From Methylomonas sp. (GTDB lineage Bacteria > Pseudomonadota > Gammaproteobacteria > Methylococcales > Methylomonadaceae): DNA of 64,000 nt. Positions within the stretch are counted from its first letter, which is position 1. Every line of letters starts with the position of its first letter. This document shows positions 42,918 to 53,400 of the stretch, piece after piece. The stretch covers positions 1 through 64,000 of the forward strand of contig JALSLW010000068.1 of the NCBI GenBank assembly GCA_026988155.1, written 5' to 3'. The notes under the pieces were generated by a model. It had not been told where the DNA came from and made no database searches. It was given only the letters and a program-made list of their open reading frames with translations. The translations under genes were made by a program, and so were the position numbers.

Positions 42918-44507
42918 ATGACTATTTTAAACACAGAGCATTCAGCAAAACTTAGCTATTTACTAAAGCACAAAAAACAGCATCTGCTTAATGGCGGTCT
43001 GAAAGGCATAGAAAAAGAAAGCCTGCGGATATCAAAGGAAGGCATGATTTCTCAATTAGTGCATCCTATTGCTTTAGGCGCACCTCTGACGCATCCCCAC
43101 ATCACCACAGACTATTCGGAAGCCTTGCTAGAATTTATCACGCCGCCCTTTGCGGAGATAACGGACACTCTGGACTTCATGCATAATGTACACCAGTACG
43201 TCTATGATCACCTGGATGATGAAATGCTGCTCTCTGCAAGTATGCCCTGTGGTATAAACGGTGATGAGAGCATCCCCATTGCCGAGTATGGCTGTTCTAA
43301 TATCGGCAAAATGAAGAATGTCTATCGTCAAGGATTATGGCACCGATATGGACGCACCATGCAAGCCATTGCAGGCATTCACTTCAATTATTCAGTACCG
43401 GAACCTTTGTGGCCCGTACTGCATGAACAAAGCAATTCAAAAAAAAGCCTGACTGATTTTATATCAGCAAGCTATTTTGATCTGATAAGAAATTTTCAGC
43501 GTCAAGGCTGGATAATTCTGTATCTATTCGGTGCCTCGCCGGCTATCTGCAAAAGCTTTTTTAAAAGCAGACCTCATTTAATGGCAGAGTTTGATGAGTT
43601 CGACCAATATACTCTTTATCATCCCTATGCCACTTCCTTGCGTATGAGCGATATTGGCTATAAAAGTAAAAATCAGGCTAATCTGGAAATTGATTATAAT
43701 TCACTATCTGGCTATGTTGAGAGTTTAAGTCATGCGATAGAAACGCCTTATCCAGACTATGAAAAAATAGGCGTCAAGGTTGATGGTCAGTATAAACAGT
43801 TAAATGCCAACATTTTACAAATCGAAAACGAATTTTATAGCACCGTCCGCCCTAAACAGATAGCAAAATCCTGTGAAAAACCGACCTTAGCTTTAAAACG
43901 CCGTGGGGTTAAATATATAGAAATTCGTTCATTAGATTTAGACATCTTCAACCCTATTGGCATTGATGAAAGCAAATCAAGGTTTATTGAGGCATTTCTC
44001 TTAAATTGCCTATTACACCCAAGTTCTGAATATATAGGACAGGAACAGAAAATCAACAATAGCAATCAGCTTGCTGTTGCCCACTTCGGCAGAAAGCCCG
44101 ATTTAAAACTCAATAAAGATGGCCAGCACATCCGCCTGAAATCCTGGGCAAATGATATATTGCATTCCATGCAAGCCGTCTGTGCAATATTAGATAAAAA
44201 CTCATCTGACAAACCTTATAGCAAGGCCTTAGAACAGCAAGTAAAAGTAGTAGAAAACCCTGAATTAACCCCTTCTGCAAAGGTTCTGCAGGGCATGCGG
44301 TCAACACAGCAGCCTTTTGGATGCTTTGGCTTGAAAACATCTGAACGTCATAAACAGTATTTTAAGCAGGGCGCTTTAGACAGCAGAACAACACAGCAGT
44401 TTGATGAAATGGCTACTGCCTCGCATAGCAAACAGCGGCAAATCGAGGCCGATGACACCCTTTCTTTTGATGACTTTTTAGAACGGTATTTTTCTCACAC
44501 TTGCTGA
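42918..44507 (+). CDS. gshA: Glutamate-cysteine ligase
   Basis: The 529-residue enzyme joins glutamate and cysteine, the first step of glutathione synthesis. ATG 42918 (MTILNTEHSAKLSYLL) gives the usual E. coli-type length. Signatures are GGLKGIEKESLRI, the catalytic TTDYSEALLEFITPP, AGIHFNYSVP and RRGVKYIEIRSLDLD. It is followed 79 bp later by cysH, consistent with a sulfur/thiol theme. Confidence 0.95.
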   Translation: MTILNTEHSAKLSYLLKHKKQHLLNGGLKGIEKESLRISKEGMISQLVHPIALGAPLTHPHITTDYSEALLEFITPPFAEITDTLDFMHNVHQYVYDHLDDEMLLSASMPCGINGDESIPIAEYGCSNIGKMKNVYRQGLWHRYGRTMQAIAGIHFNYSVPEPLWPVLHEQSNSKKSLTDFISASYFDLIRNFQRQGWIILYLFGASPAICKSFFKSRPHLMAEFDEFDQYTLYHPYATSLRMSDIGYKSKNQANLEIDYNSLSGYVESLSHAIETPYPDYEKIGVKVDGQYKQLNANILQIENEFYSTVRPKQIAKSCEKPTLALKRRGVKYIEIRSLDLDIFNPIGIDESKSRFIEAFLLNCLLHPSSEYIGQEQKINNSNQLAVAHFGRKPDLKLNKDGQHIRLKSWANDILHSMQAVCAILDKNSSDKPYSKALEQQVKVVENPELTPSAKVLQGMRSTQQPFGCFGLKTSERHKQYFKQGALDSRTTQQFDEMATASHSKQRQIEADDTLSFDDFLERYFSHTC

Positions 44508-44586
44508 CCGTATATGCGCCCTTCTTTCCAAAAAGGAAAGTAAAATGTCACAACACTAAAATTAGACCAATAACCCTATAAAAATC

Positions 44587-45309
44587 ATGACCTCTTTTAA
44601 TATTAATGCTGCTCAAGCAGAACTTGCAAATAAAAAGCCACGTGGAATTTTAAAAACCGCCTTGGAAAGTTTTGAAAATATTGCTATTTCTTTCAGCGGT
44701 GCTGAAGACGTTGTATTAATCGACATGGCACTGAAAATAAGAAAAGATATTCAGGTTTTCTCTTTAGATACAGGCCGTCTGCATCCTGATACCTATCGCT
44801 TTATTGAAAAAGTAAGACAGCACTACAATATAGACATTGAATTACTGACAGCAGACCGAGACTCGCTAGACTCTTTCGTAAAAGAAAAGGGCCTATTCAG
44901 TTTTTATAAAGACGGTCATAAGCAATGCTGCAATATCCGTAAAGTAGAACCGCTCAGGCGTAAATTGTCACAGCTTGATGCGTGGATTACTGGACAGCGC
45001 AAAGACCAAAGCCTTGAAACACGCAATGATCTTCCTGAGGTTGAAATTGATTCTGCATTTTCTACTGCTGAAAAGCAGCTGGTAAAATTTAACCCCTTGC
45101 TGAATTGGAATTCTGCCCAAGTATGGGATCACATAGAAGCCTATCAGGTGCCTTATAATAAGCTGCATGAAAAAGGCTTTATCAGCATAGGATGTGAGCC
45201 TTGTACCCGTGCGGTATTACCTAATCAGCATGAACGTGCAGGACGCTGGTGGTGGGAGTCAGGCAATAAAAAAGAATGCGGTTTGCATGCTGGAAACATA
45301 AAAAGATAA
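44587..45309 (+). CDS. cysH: APS-type sulfate reductase CysH
   Basis: The 240-residue adenylyl-sulfate reductase makes sulfite for assimilation. It has the PP-loop-like [15 protein letters not shown] and [4Fe-4S] ligands in [12 protein letters not shown] and GCEPCTRAV, which mark the APS rather than PAPS form. The C-terminal catalytic Cys is in KKECGLH. The length suits the family. It is downstream of gshA. Confidence 0.93.
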   Translation: MTSFNINAAQAELANKKPRGILKTALESFENIAISFSGAEDVVLIDMALKIRKDIQVFSLDTGRLHPDTYRFIEKVRQHYNIDIELLTADRDSLDSFVKEKGLFSFYKDGHKQCCNIRKVEPLRRKLSQLDAWITGQRKDQSLETRNDLPEVEIDSAFSTAEKQLVKFNPLLNWNSAQVWDHIEAYQVPYNKLHEKGFISIGCEPCTRAVLPNQHERAGRWWWESGNKKECGLHAGNIKR

Positions 45310-45436
45310 CACTGATCATATACTCTTCATTATCTTCAAGCACCTCATACCTCACTCCCTCCACCAAAAAATCTTGACAAAAGCACTCTAACTTAGCGAC
45401 ACTGTCGGAAAGAGGGCTGGGCTGGGCTGGATTGGT

Positions 45437-45817
45437 ATGGAAACAAAACTAAAAATTCTGATTGTTGATGATGAACGGTTTTACATCAATATTTTGGTGG
45501 AATTGCTTAAGAACAAATACAAGCTTTATATTGCCAAAAGCGGAGAACAGGCTTTAAAAAGGATTTCCGATAACCGTCCCGATTTAATTCTGCTAGACAT
45601 TATGATGCCTGAAATGGATGGCTATCAAACCTGCGCTGAAATCAAACAAAACCAGCAATGGAATAATATTCCCATTATATTTCTGACAGGAAAAACTGAC
45701 CAGAATTCTGAAGAAAAAGCTTTTGAGGCGGGTGCAATTGATGTCATAAACAAACCCATTGCACCAGCCACACTATTATCAAGGTTAAATATTCATTTAA
45801 CCCAGGCCCTATTATAG
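45437..45817 (+). CDS. Stand-alone response-regulator receiver
   Basis: The 126-residue CheY-like single domain has acidic pocket LIVDDERFY, phospho-Asp in LILLDIMMPEMDGY, Thr in IFLTGK and Lys in INKPIAP. It has no output domain. It begins the signalling block and ends 8 bp before the hybrid kinase, so it may be a phosphate sink or a shuttle for it. It closely resembles the receiver of the GGDEF-EAL protein at 51017 (DERFY versus DERFF). Confidence 0.92.
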   Translation: METKLKILIVDDERFYINILVELLKNKYKLYIAKSGEQALKRISDNRPDLILLDIMMPEMDGYQTCAEIKQNQQWNNIPIIFLTGKTDQNSEEKAFEAGAIDVINKPIAPATLLSRLNIHLTQALL

Positions 45818-45825
45818 GGAATCTT

Positions 45826-48800
45826 ATGTCCTCACCATTATTATTCCTCTTTCTTTTTTTATTTTCTAATCAGATTTTTTCAGCTACACAGCAAATCAGT
45901 TTAACTGAAGCTGAACAGGGCTGGCTAGAGAATCATCCAGTAGTTAATGTTGGCGTTAATCGCAATATGCCGCCCTTTGATTACGTTAAGGCTGGCAATA
46001 GCCATCAAGGCATAGCTTCGGACTATCTTAAATACTTATCTAAAGCACTTAACATTCAATTTAAAATAACAGCCGCTAGTTGGAAAAGCTTGGCCAATGG
46101 TGTTAAATCACATCAACTGGATATGCTGGCATGTGCTTCTAACACTAAAAAAAGCCGAAAATTTCTTAATTTCTCCAGACCTTACATAGAAACCGACCCC
46201 GTTTTCGTCACTCGAAGCAATCAGCCAGTCATCAACTCTCTCTCCGACCTGTCGGGCAAAACGATTGCATTACCCAGAAACGCTGATGTTCAGTCATTGC
46301 TAAAAAAAAGGTCGCAAAACATCTCTTTTCTGTTTGTAAACTCTTATCAGGAAGCTCTGCGGGCAGTTTCTTCAGGCACTGCAAACGCCTACCTAGGAAA
46401 CATGACTGTAATTAGCCATTTTATAGAAAATAATCTATTGTCCAACCTCAGAATAGATAGCCGCTTATCGACAAGCCATTCAAACTTAGGCTTTGCCGTT
46501 AGTAAAGACCTGCCATTTCTGCACAGCATCTTGCAAAAAGGGCTTAATTCCATCCCTGCTAGCATAAGTCATAAAATCAAACAAAAATGGATCAATGCTG
46601 ATTACAGTATTAGCAACCCTCCTTCAAAATTGCTAACGGCTAAAGAAAGCAAATGGCTGCAGACACATAAAAATATCAATATAGGGATTGACCCCGCCTG
46701 GGCACCGATTGAGTTTATTCATCCTCAAAAAAAAATATATCAAGGCATAGCTACCGAATATGTCAACATTATTGAAAACAAACTGGACATAAAAACACAC
46801 TATAACGCCAATTTAAGCTGGGCTCAGGTGATTGAAAGAACCAGGGCAGGAGATATTGATGTGCTCCCGGCTGTATCAAAAACACCAGAGCGAGAAAAAT
46901 ACCTCAACTTTACTAAACCCTACCTTAAATTTCCCTATGTTGTTTTTACCCGTACTGATGCAGAGATAATTACCGGTATCACCGAGCTTATTGATAAAAA
47001 AATAGCTGTTGAAAAAAACTATGCCAATCACGAAATCCTTAAAGCTAAATTCCCTGAAATTGAATTGATACCAGTAGAAACAACTGAACAGGCATTATTA
47101 GCGCTCTCCGTAGGACAAGCCGATGCTTATATGGGCAACCTGGCAACAACCAGCTATATAATTTTACAGAAAGGCATAACCAACATTAAAGTTGCAGCTC
47201 CTACGCCTTTTAATAATGAAATAGCCTTTGCTGTACGAAAAGACTGGCCAGAAATGATCCCCATTATCCAGCAAATATTGGATGGCATTTCCCTGAAAGA
47301 GCAAAATGACTTCAAAAAAAAATGGTTTTCCATTCATTATGATTACAGCAAGGACTTTGATAATTCTTTAATATGGAAAATCATTGCTATTGGCGCCGTA
47401 CTTTTCCTATTCTCTGGCCTTTGGCTGTGGCAAATGCGGAAACAGAAGGAAACGCTCCGGTTTAGTAAAGAACGTTTTAAACTGGCAATTGAAGCCTCCC
47501 AGGGTGGCCTATGGGACTGGAATATAAAAACGGATGAAGTATATTTCAGTCCCAGGTATTCAGAAATGCTGGGTTACCAGCCAAATGAACTGAAAAGCAG
47601 TCACCTCGCATGGGAGAACCTATTGCACCCTGATGATAAAAAAATAGCGTTACTTTTTGTAGACCAGCAGGTCGCTAACTGCAGCCAACATTATGAACAT
47701 GAATTTAGACTGCGCCATAAGCTAGGGCATTATCTTCATATCCGCTCGATTGGTTCAATTATCTGTACAGGGAGAGGCAAGGCATTAAGGGCTTTAGGCA
47801 TACAGCAAGATATAACTGAGCAAAAAAACACTCAAATTGCACTGGAACAGCAAAAATTAGCATTAGACGCTTCCGCTATTGTAGCGATGACGAATGTTAA
47901 AGGCATTATTACCTATGCTAACAATCAGTTTTGCAACATTAGCGGCTATAGCAGAGAAGAACTTATCGGCCAAGATCATCGACTTTTAAATTCTGGCGTT
48001 CACCCAGCTTCATTTTGGAGACGCATGTTTTTACAGGCATCAAAAGGTATTCCCTGGCGTCAGGAAGTCTGCAACAGAGCAAAAGACGGTTCTCTTTACT
48101 GGGTTGATAGCACCATACTTGGTCTATTCAATACACAAGGCCAGCTAGATCACTATATCGCCATTCGCACCGACATAAGCAAAAGAAAAGTTGCCGAACA
48201 GAAACTTAAACAACGAGAACAGCAGTTTAGTTCCCTCATCCATAATATTCCCAGTACATTCTACCAATATGTAGCTAATCCCAGCTGGTCTCTTTCCTTT
48301 ATCACTGATGCCATTGAATCTATTAGCGGCTACCCTGCAAGCCTTTTTGTCAGCAGGCAAATGACATTGGCAGATATTACACACCCGGATGACAGCCACA
48401 TTATTGGAAAAACAGTGCACAACGCCATAGAATCTCATTGTTCCTATGCCGTGGAATACCGCATTATTCATAAAGACAATTCAATTCTCTGGCTACATGA
48501 TAAAGGCACGCCAATCTACGATGACAAAAACCGGCCTCTCTATCTGCAAGGCGCTATTTTTGATATTACAGCGAACAAACAGGCCGAACTTGAACTGGCA
48601 AAAGCCAAACAGAGCGCTGAACAGGCCAATCGCTTTAAAAGCGACTTTCTCTCCAACATGAGCCATGAAATACGTACCCCCATGAATGCTATTGTCGGCC
48701 TGGGGTACTTAGCAATGCAGACTGATCTTAGCTCGCAGCAGTGCGACTATATAAGGAAAATACAGAATGCCAGCCAATCGTTATTAACCATTATCAACGA

Positions 48801-50814
48801 TATTCTCGATTTTTCTAAAATTGAGGCTGGAAAATTGCACTTAGAATCCGTCAACTTTCAATTAGACAGTATTTTTGAAAACTTGGGCGACTTATTTCGC
48901 CTATCCGCTGAAGAAAAAGATATTGAACTGGTTTTTAATATTAGCCCAAAAACGCCTATCAGTTTAATTGGAGACCCAACCCGTTTATCGCAAATTTTAA
49001 ATAACCTATGCAGCAATGCTATTAAGTTCACTCATCAGGGGGAAATAAAAATATCAGTAAAGCCTATTGAAAAGTCTGAATCCAAAGCCATTTTAAAGTT
49101 TTCGGTGACAGATACAGGATGCGGGATTGCAAAAAATAAACAGCACCAGCTATTTGATTCTTTTTTTCAGACTGATACCTCTACTACACGCCTGCATGGC
49201 GGCACAGGATTAGGTTTGGCGATAAGCAAACAGCTGGTTGAAATGATGGACGGCTCCATTGGTATCAATAGCATAGAAGGACAAGGCAGTACTTTTTTCT
49301 TTTTTATAGAATGTGGCCTCGATCCCCAGCAACAAAGGCAGTTTGCATTGCCGCAGCCAGACCTGCGAGGCATTAGAGTGCTTATTGTTGATGACAACCT
49401 AAGCAGTCGCTATGCGCTTCGCAACCAGCTTGCTTCACTCTCCTTTAAAGTCACTGCCGTGGCTACTGCCGATGAAGCCTATTCTGCATTAAAAACAGCT
49501 GACAAATTATTTGACCTGATTCTAATGGACTGGTCCCTGCCCGGAACTAATGGCTTAGATGCCATTAGATATATTAAAGAGTCTCTTCATTTAAATAAAA
49601 TTCCCGTCATTATGCTGGTGACAGCCAGTGCACAGGAGGCAGTAGCTAAACAGACTAAAAAAAATCATTTAGATGATTTTATCGTCAAACCTGTACCTCC
49701 TTCCACTCTATTTGACACTATTATAAAAGTTCTGCACCCTTCTGCACCCTCCAAACCTTCAGCGGTCAAAATAAAGCAGTCAGCCTTATCCGGTTCGGTT
49801 TTATTAGTTGAAGATAACAAAATTAACCAGCAAGTCGCGGAAGAATTGCTTAAATCTTTCGGGTTGAAAGTAAAAATTGCCATTAATGGATTGGATGCTG
49901 TTAAACAGATAACCCAGCAAACTGCCAGCATTGATCTGTTTGACCTGGTATTAATGGATATCCAAATGCCTGAAATGGACGGCATACAGGCAACCCAAAT
50001 AATCAGAGCCAATCCCACCTATACAGATCTGCCCATTATTGCTATGACGGCTCATGCCATGGTTGGCGATAGGGATAAGTCTCTGACTGCCGGAATGAAT
50101 GAACATATCACCAAACCCATAGATCCTGCAGAACTCTATAAGGTAATAAAACAATGGCTGCCACATCCAGGCGATGCTGACAGTCCTTTATTGGCAGAAA
50201 CTGATGATGCATCTCTACCGCCTATTATTTCAGAAAACATTGATATGGCGTGGGGAATTGAACGAATCGGAGGAAATAGCAAACTATTCGGCAAACTGCT
50301 GAAGGAATTCTTCCAGGATCATCAAAATGATGTCCGATTACTGCTGCAGGCTTTTGATCAAAATCAGCCTGAAGCCGCCAAACGCATTATCCATACAGTA
50401 AAGGGAGTGTCCGGCAATATTGGCGCCCACAAACTGTACCAGAAATCAGCCAAACTAGAGCAGGCAATTGATTCAGAACAGGACCATTCTGAAGAGCTAA
50501 CTCAATTCACCCGAGCATTTAGCCATTTAATGTCTGAACTTGATCAGTTTAATAGTCAGCAACAGCCCATACAGCAAACAATTTCTGAATTATCTGACAA
50601 ACAGCTAAGCGAACAGGTAAAAAAATTATGCACATTGCTTAATGAAGGTGATGCCGATGCGATTAATCTATTAATCACTTTTCAGGAAGTTTTATCTAAA
50701 TATTCTGCAGACAAAGCGCTAACGCTTCGACAGGCTATCGAAGATTATGACTTTGAACAGGCGCTTGTCATCCTAAAAGAAATATGCCGTAAGCTAAAGA
50801 TTACCATCACTTAG
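45826..50814 (+). CDS. BvgS/EvgS-like hybrid sensor kinase
   Basis: The 1662-residue membrane kinase has a signal peptide and two tandem periplasmic solute-binding (PBPb/SBP_bac_3) domains (about 25-255 and 275-505). A transmembrane helix near 520 is followed by three PAS/PAC domains (about 550, 680, 800). HisKA has FLSNMSHEIRTPMNAI (His about 946), then HATPase_c with DTGCGIA and GGTGLGLAIS. Receiver 1 is at about 1183-1300 (LILMDWSLPG) and receiver 2 at about 1324-1440 (LVLMDIQMPEMDG). An Hpt domain is near 1524 (RIIHTVKGVSGNIGA). It is a phosphorelay with the likely output at 51017-52810. The ligand is unknown. All catalytic residues appear intact. Confidence 0.93.
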   Translation: MSSPLLFLFLFLFSNQIFSATQQISLTEAEQGWLENHPVVNVGVNRNMPPFDYVKAGNSHQGIASDYLKYLSKALNIQFKITAASWKSLANGVKSHQLDMLACASNTKKSRKFLNFSRPYIETDPVFVTRSNQPVINSLSDLSGKTIALPRNADVQSLLKKRSQNISFLFVNSYQEALRAVSSGTANAYLGNMTVISHFIENNLLSNLRIDSRLSTSHSNLGFAVSKDLPFLHSILQKGLNSIPASISHKIKQKWINADYSISNPPSKLLTAKESKWLQTHKNINIGIDPAWAPIEFIHPQKKIYQGIATEYVNIIENKLDIKTHYNANLSWAQVIERTRAGDIDVLPAVSKTPEREKYLNFTKPYLKFPYVVFTRTDAEIITGITELIDKKIAVEKNYANHEILKAKFPEIELIPVETTEQALLALSVGQADAYMGNLATTSYIILQKGITNIKVAAPTPFNNEIAFAVRKDWPEMIPIIQQILDGISLKEQNDFKKKWFSIHYDYSKDFDNSLIWKIIAIGAVLFLFSGLWLWQMRKQKETLRFSKERFKLAIEASQGGLWDWNIKTDEVYFSPRYSEMLGYQPNELKSSHLAWENLLHPDDKKIALLFVDQQVANCSQHYEHEFRLRHKLGHYLHIRSIGSIICTGRGKALRALGIQQDITEQKNTQIALEQQKLALDASAIVAMTNVKGIITYANNQFCNISGYSREELIGQDHRLLNSGVHPASFWRRMFLQASKGIPWRQEVCNRAKDGSLYWVDSTILGLFNTQGQLDHYIAIRTDISKRKVAEQKLKQREQQFSSLIHNIPSTFYQYVANPSWSLSFITDAIESISGYPASLFVSRQMTLADITHPDDSHIIGKTVHNAIESHCSYAVEYRIIHKDNSILWLHDKGTPIYDDKNRPLYLQGAIFDITANKQAELELAKAKQSAEQANRFKSDFLSNMSHEIRTPMNAIVGLGYLAMQTDLSSQQCDYIRKIQNASQSLLTIINDILDFSKIEAGKLHLESVNFQLDSIFENLGDLFRLSAEEKDIELVFNISPKTPISLIGDPTRLSQILNNLCSNAIKFTHQGEIKISVKPIEKSESKAILKFSVTDTGCGIAKNKQHQLFDSFFQTDTSTTRLHGGTGLGLAISKQLVEMMDGSIGINSIEGQGSTFFFFIECGLDPQQQRQFALPQPDLRGIRVLIVDDNLSSRYALRNQLASLSFKVTAVATADEAYSALKTADKLFDLILMDWSLPGTNGLDAIRYIKESLHLNKIPVIMLVTASAQEAVAKQTKKNHLDDFIVKPVPPSTLFDTIIKVLHPSAPSKPSAVKIKQSALSGSVLLVEDNKINQQVAEELLKSFGLKVKIAINGLDAVKQITQQTASIDLFDLVLMDIQMPEMDGIQATQIIRANPTYTDLPIIAMTAHAMVGDRDKSLTAGMNEHITKPIDPAELYKVIKQWLPHPGDADSPLLAETDDASLPPIISENIDMAWGIERIGGNSKLFGKLLKEFFQDHQNDVRLLLQAFDQNQPEAAKRIIHTVKGVSGNIGAHKLYQKSAKLEQAIDSEQDHSEELTQFTRAFSHLMSELDQFNSQQQPIQQTISELSDKQLSEQVKKLCTLLNEGDADAINLLITFQEVLSKYSADKALTLRQAIEDYDFEQALVILKEICRKLKITIT

Positions 50815-51016
50815 TTAATAAATCACACCTGTAAATACCGCTTTACTTATTAACTCTTTCGAGCTTAAAATCTAGCTTAATTATAAAATTAACGCCACCT
50901 TCAGTGACCCAGTTCCTTGGATTACAGAGACACTGCTTATATCATACTGTTTGCACGGAATTTTATATTCTTCAATCCAGCATTGATAGATTACTGCTTT
51001 TTACTCAGATAATAAT

Positions 51017-52810
51017 ATGTCTAAAGACACTATTTTAATAGTAGATGATGAACGGTTCTTTTGCAGTTTATTAGAAGATATTCTTAAAGATGATTATCAG
51101 ACAATAATTGTATATGACAGCAATAAAACCATAGAAGCTCTAAGCAAACACCCCGTCGATTTAATTCTGCTCGACATCATCATGCCTGACAGTAATGGCT
51201 ACGAGGTCTGTAAAACAATAAAAAGCAATGAACTTTATCGTGACCTCCCAGTTATCTTTCTTTCAGCTAAAAATGAAATGGAAGATGAAATTAGAGGGTT
51301 TAACCTAGGCGCTGTTGATTATATTACCAAACCTATCAGTCCTCCCATTGTCAAAGCTCGAATTTCGACGCATATCGCCCTGGCTAAAGCGACCAAAAAA
51401 TTGCAGAGGCATACTCATGAGCTTGAACAGCTAGTATCTCAGCGTACGGAAAAGCTTACTCAGGAAATATCAAAAAAACAGGAGATATATGAAAAACTAC
51501 ACTATTTAGCTAATTATGACCAGCTAACATTACTCCCTAACAGAAACCTGTTTAACGAGCGTCTTGCCTACGCATACGAACTGGCGAAACGTAATAATAG
51601 CTCTTTTTGCCTGTTGCTTATCGATCTAGACCGTTTCAAATACGTCAACGATTCGCTGGGACATCATATTGGCGACTTAGTGCTGGAACAGGTTGCCCAG
51701 CGCCTATCAGCCTGTGTACGGGGTGTTGATATGGTAGCTAGGCTTGGCGGAGATGAGTTTACAGTTACCTTAACAGAATTAAAGTTTAGGGAAGATGCCG
51801 CCATCGTTGCTGAAAAAATTATAGCGGACATTGCCCAGCCTTTCGAAATACATGGCCAAATGATTCATATCGGCTGCAGCATCGGAATTTCTAGCTTTCC
51901 TGACGATGGAGAGGATTTACACTGTATGCTAAAAAATGCTGATATGGCAATGTATGCGGTTAAAGAAAAAGGCAAAAATGCTTATGCCTTTTTCTCCCCA
52001 GAGATGAGAAAGCATGCAAATCATCGAATTGAACTAGAAGAAGATTTGTATAAAGCATTAGCAAATAATGAAATCTATCTTCATTACCAGCCTATCATAA
52101 ACCTGAAAACTAAAAATATTTGTGCTGTTGAAGCCCTATTGCGCTGGAAACACCCAAAACATGGACAAATAGCTGCAGATAAAATTATCTCTATTGCTGA
52201 AGATAGCAGTCTAATTATAAAAATAGGAGAATGGGTTCTAAACAAAGCTTGTCAGCAATTATCTTTATGGCATTCTCAGGGATATACCTTTCTAAATATT
52301 GCCATTAACATGTCTGCCCGCCAATTTGACAGGAAAAATGATAGTGTAGCTTTAATAAAAAAAATGTTTGATCAATATCAAATACCTAAGCATTCTATTC
52401 ATTTAGAAATAACTGAAAGTTTAATGCAAAAGGACACTAACTTCATTTTAGAGATTCTATCCGATCTAAAAAAAATTGGCATATTGCTTTCGATTGATGA
52501 TTTTGGCACGGGCTATTCATCACTTAGTTTCCTGAGCAAATTCCCTGTTGATTTTTTAAAAATTGATCACTCATTTTTAAGAGACCTTAGTCTAGAATCA
52601 AAAAATAACATTTTGATAAAAGCCATTATTGCTATGGCACAAAGTTTGAATCTGACTGTGATCGCAGAAGGTATCGAAACTGGAGAACAGCTTTCATTTT
52701 TACAGCAGCAAGGATGCAACCAGGCTCAGGGCAATTATTTTAGTTCGCCCATTTCGGCTAGTGAAATTGAGAAAATGTTAAGAGCTGAGGCAAGGTTAAA
52801 CCTAAATTAA
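51017..52810 (+). CDS. REC-GGDEF-EAL c-di-GMP enzyme
   Basis: The 597-residue protein has a receiver (LIVDDERFF, LILLDIIMPDSNGY), a coiled linker and a GGDEF domain. The active site is ARLGGDEFTVTL, with an I-site RGVD five residues earlier. An EAL domain follows with VEALLRW, NMSARQF, ITES, SIDDFGTGYSSL, LKIDHSF and VIAEGIE. Both catalytic halves look competent, so it may make and degrade c-di-GMP under phosphorelay control. Location after the BvgS-like kinase supports that input. The stop codon lies inside a family-A repeat. Confidence 0.93.
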   Translation: MSKDTILIVDDERFFCSLLEDILKDDYQTIIVYDSNKTIEALSKHPVDLILLDIIMPDSNGYEVCKTIKSNELYRDLPVIFLSAKNEMEDEIRGFNLGAVDYITKPISPPIVKARISTHIALAKATKKLQRHTHELEQLVSQRTEKLTQEISKKQEIYEKLHYLANYDQLTLLPNRNLFNERLAYAYELAKRNNSSFCLLLIDLDRFKYVNDSLGHHIGDLVLEQVAQRLSACVRGVDMVARLGGDEFTVTLTELKFREDAAIVAEKIIADIAQPFEIHGQMIHIGCSIGISSFPDDGEDLHCMLKNADMAMYAVKEKGKNAYAFFSPEMRKHANHRIELEEDLYKALANNEIYLHYQPIINLKTKNICAVEALLRWKHPKHGQIAADKIISIAEDSSLIIKIGEWVLNKACQQLSLWHSQGYTFLNIAINMSARQFDRKNDSVALIKKMFDQYQIPKHSIHLEITESLMQKDTNFILEILSDLKKIGILLSIDDFGTGYSSLSFLSKFPVDFLKIDHSFLRDLSLESKNNILIKAIIAMAQSLNLTVIAEGIETGEQLSFLQQQGCNQAQGNYFSSPISASEIEKMLRAEARLNLN

Positions 52811-52910
52811 TCAGTTGAACGCTTAGTTTAACTGTAACTTGTTAAATAAACAGTAAAATCCAGTTTTTAACTATTCACCAGATGGGGGAGTGTATTTCGC
52901 TTCATGGTTT
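52801..52910 (+). repeat. Family-A repeat, copy 3 (right end lost)
   Basis: CCTAAATTAATCAGTTGAAC, GTAACTTGTTAAATAA, TATTCACCAGATGG and TTTCGCTTC follow the order of the copy at 24036-24169. It gives the GGDEF-EAL gene its stop and reaches to within 11 bp of the TrmL stop. Confidence 0.8.
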
Positions 52911-52920
52911 CTTTCGACTT

Positions 52921-53391
52921 TCACTTCAGTTTTCCACCTTCAAAACCTAGCTGTTTCCATGCTTCAAAAAGCACAATAGAGACTGTGTTAGAAAGGTTTA
53001 AACTTCTGCTTTCCGGCTTCATTGGTAAGTACAGCTTTAAATCTTGCTGGTGCTGGTGTAAAAAACTATTCGGGAGCCCTCTGGTCTCAGGTCCAAACAT
53101 CAAAGCATCTCCATCCTGATAGGCGACATCTGCATAGTTAGCTGATCCTTTAGTCGTTAAAGCAAATAGTCTATTGGGGTTTGCCTTTTCAACATAATCC
53201 GTCAATGAGGCATACTGATGTACATTCACCCACTCGTGATAATCCAGACCGGCTCTGCGAAGTTTTTTATCATCCAATTCAAAACCTAAAGGATGAATCA
53301 AATGCAATTGTGCGCCCGTGTTGGCGCACAACCGAATAATATTGCCCGTATTAGCCGGGATTTCTGGCTCATATAAGACAACATTTATCAT
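52921..53391 (-). CDS. trmL: tRNA (cytidine/uridine-34-2'-O)-methyltransferase TrmL
   Basis: The 156-residue SPOUT methyltransferase modifies the wobble position of tRNA-Leu. Signatures are VVLYEPEIPANTGNIIRLCA, LIHPLGFELDDKKLRRAGLDY and the knot region LMFGPETRGLP, with LNLSNTVSIVLFEAWKQ. It starts 9 bp after the glycogen phosphorylase stop, so probably one transcript. Confidence 0.95.
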   Translation of the reverse strand: MINVVLYEPEIPANTGNIIRLCANTGAQLHLIHPLGFELDDKKLRRAGLDYHEWVNVHQYASLTDYVEKANPNRLFALTTKGSANYADVAYQDGDALMFGPETRGLPNSFLHQHQQDLKLYLPMKPESRSLNLSNTVSIVLFEAWKQLGFEGGKLK

Positions 53392-53400
53392 GCCAACAAC

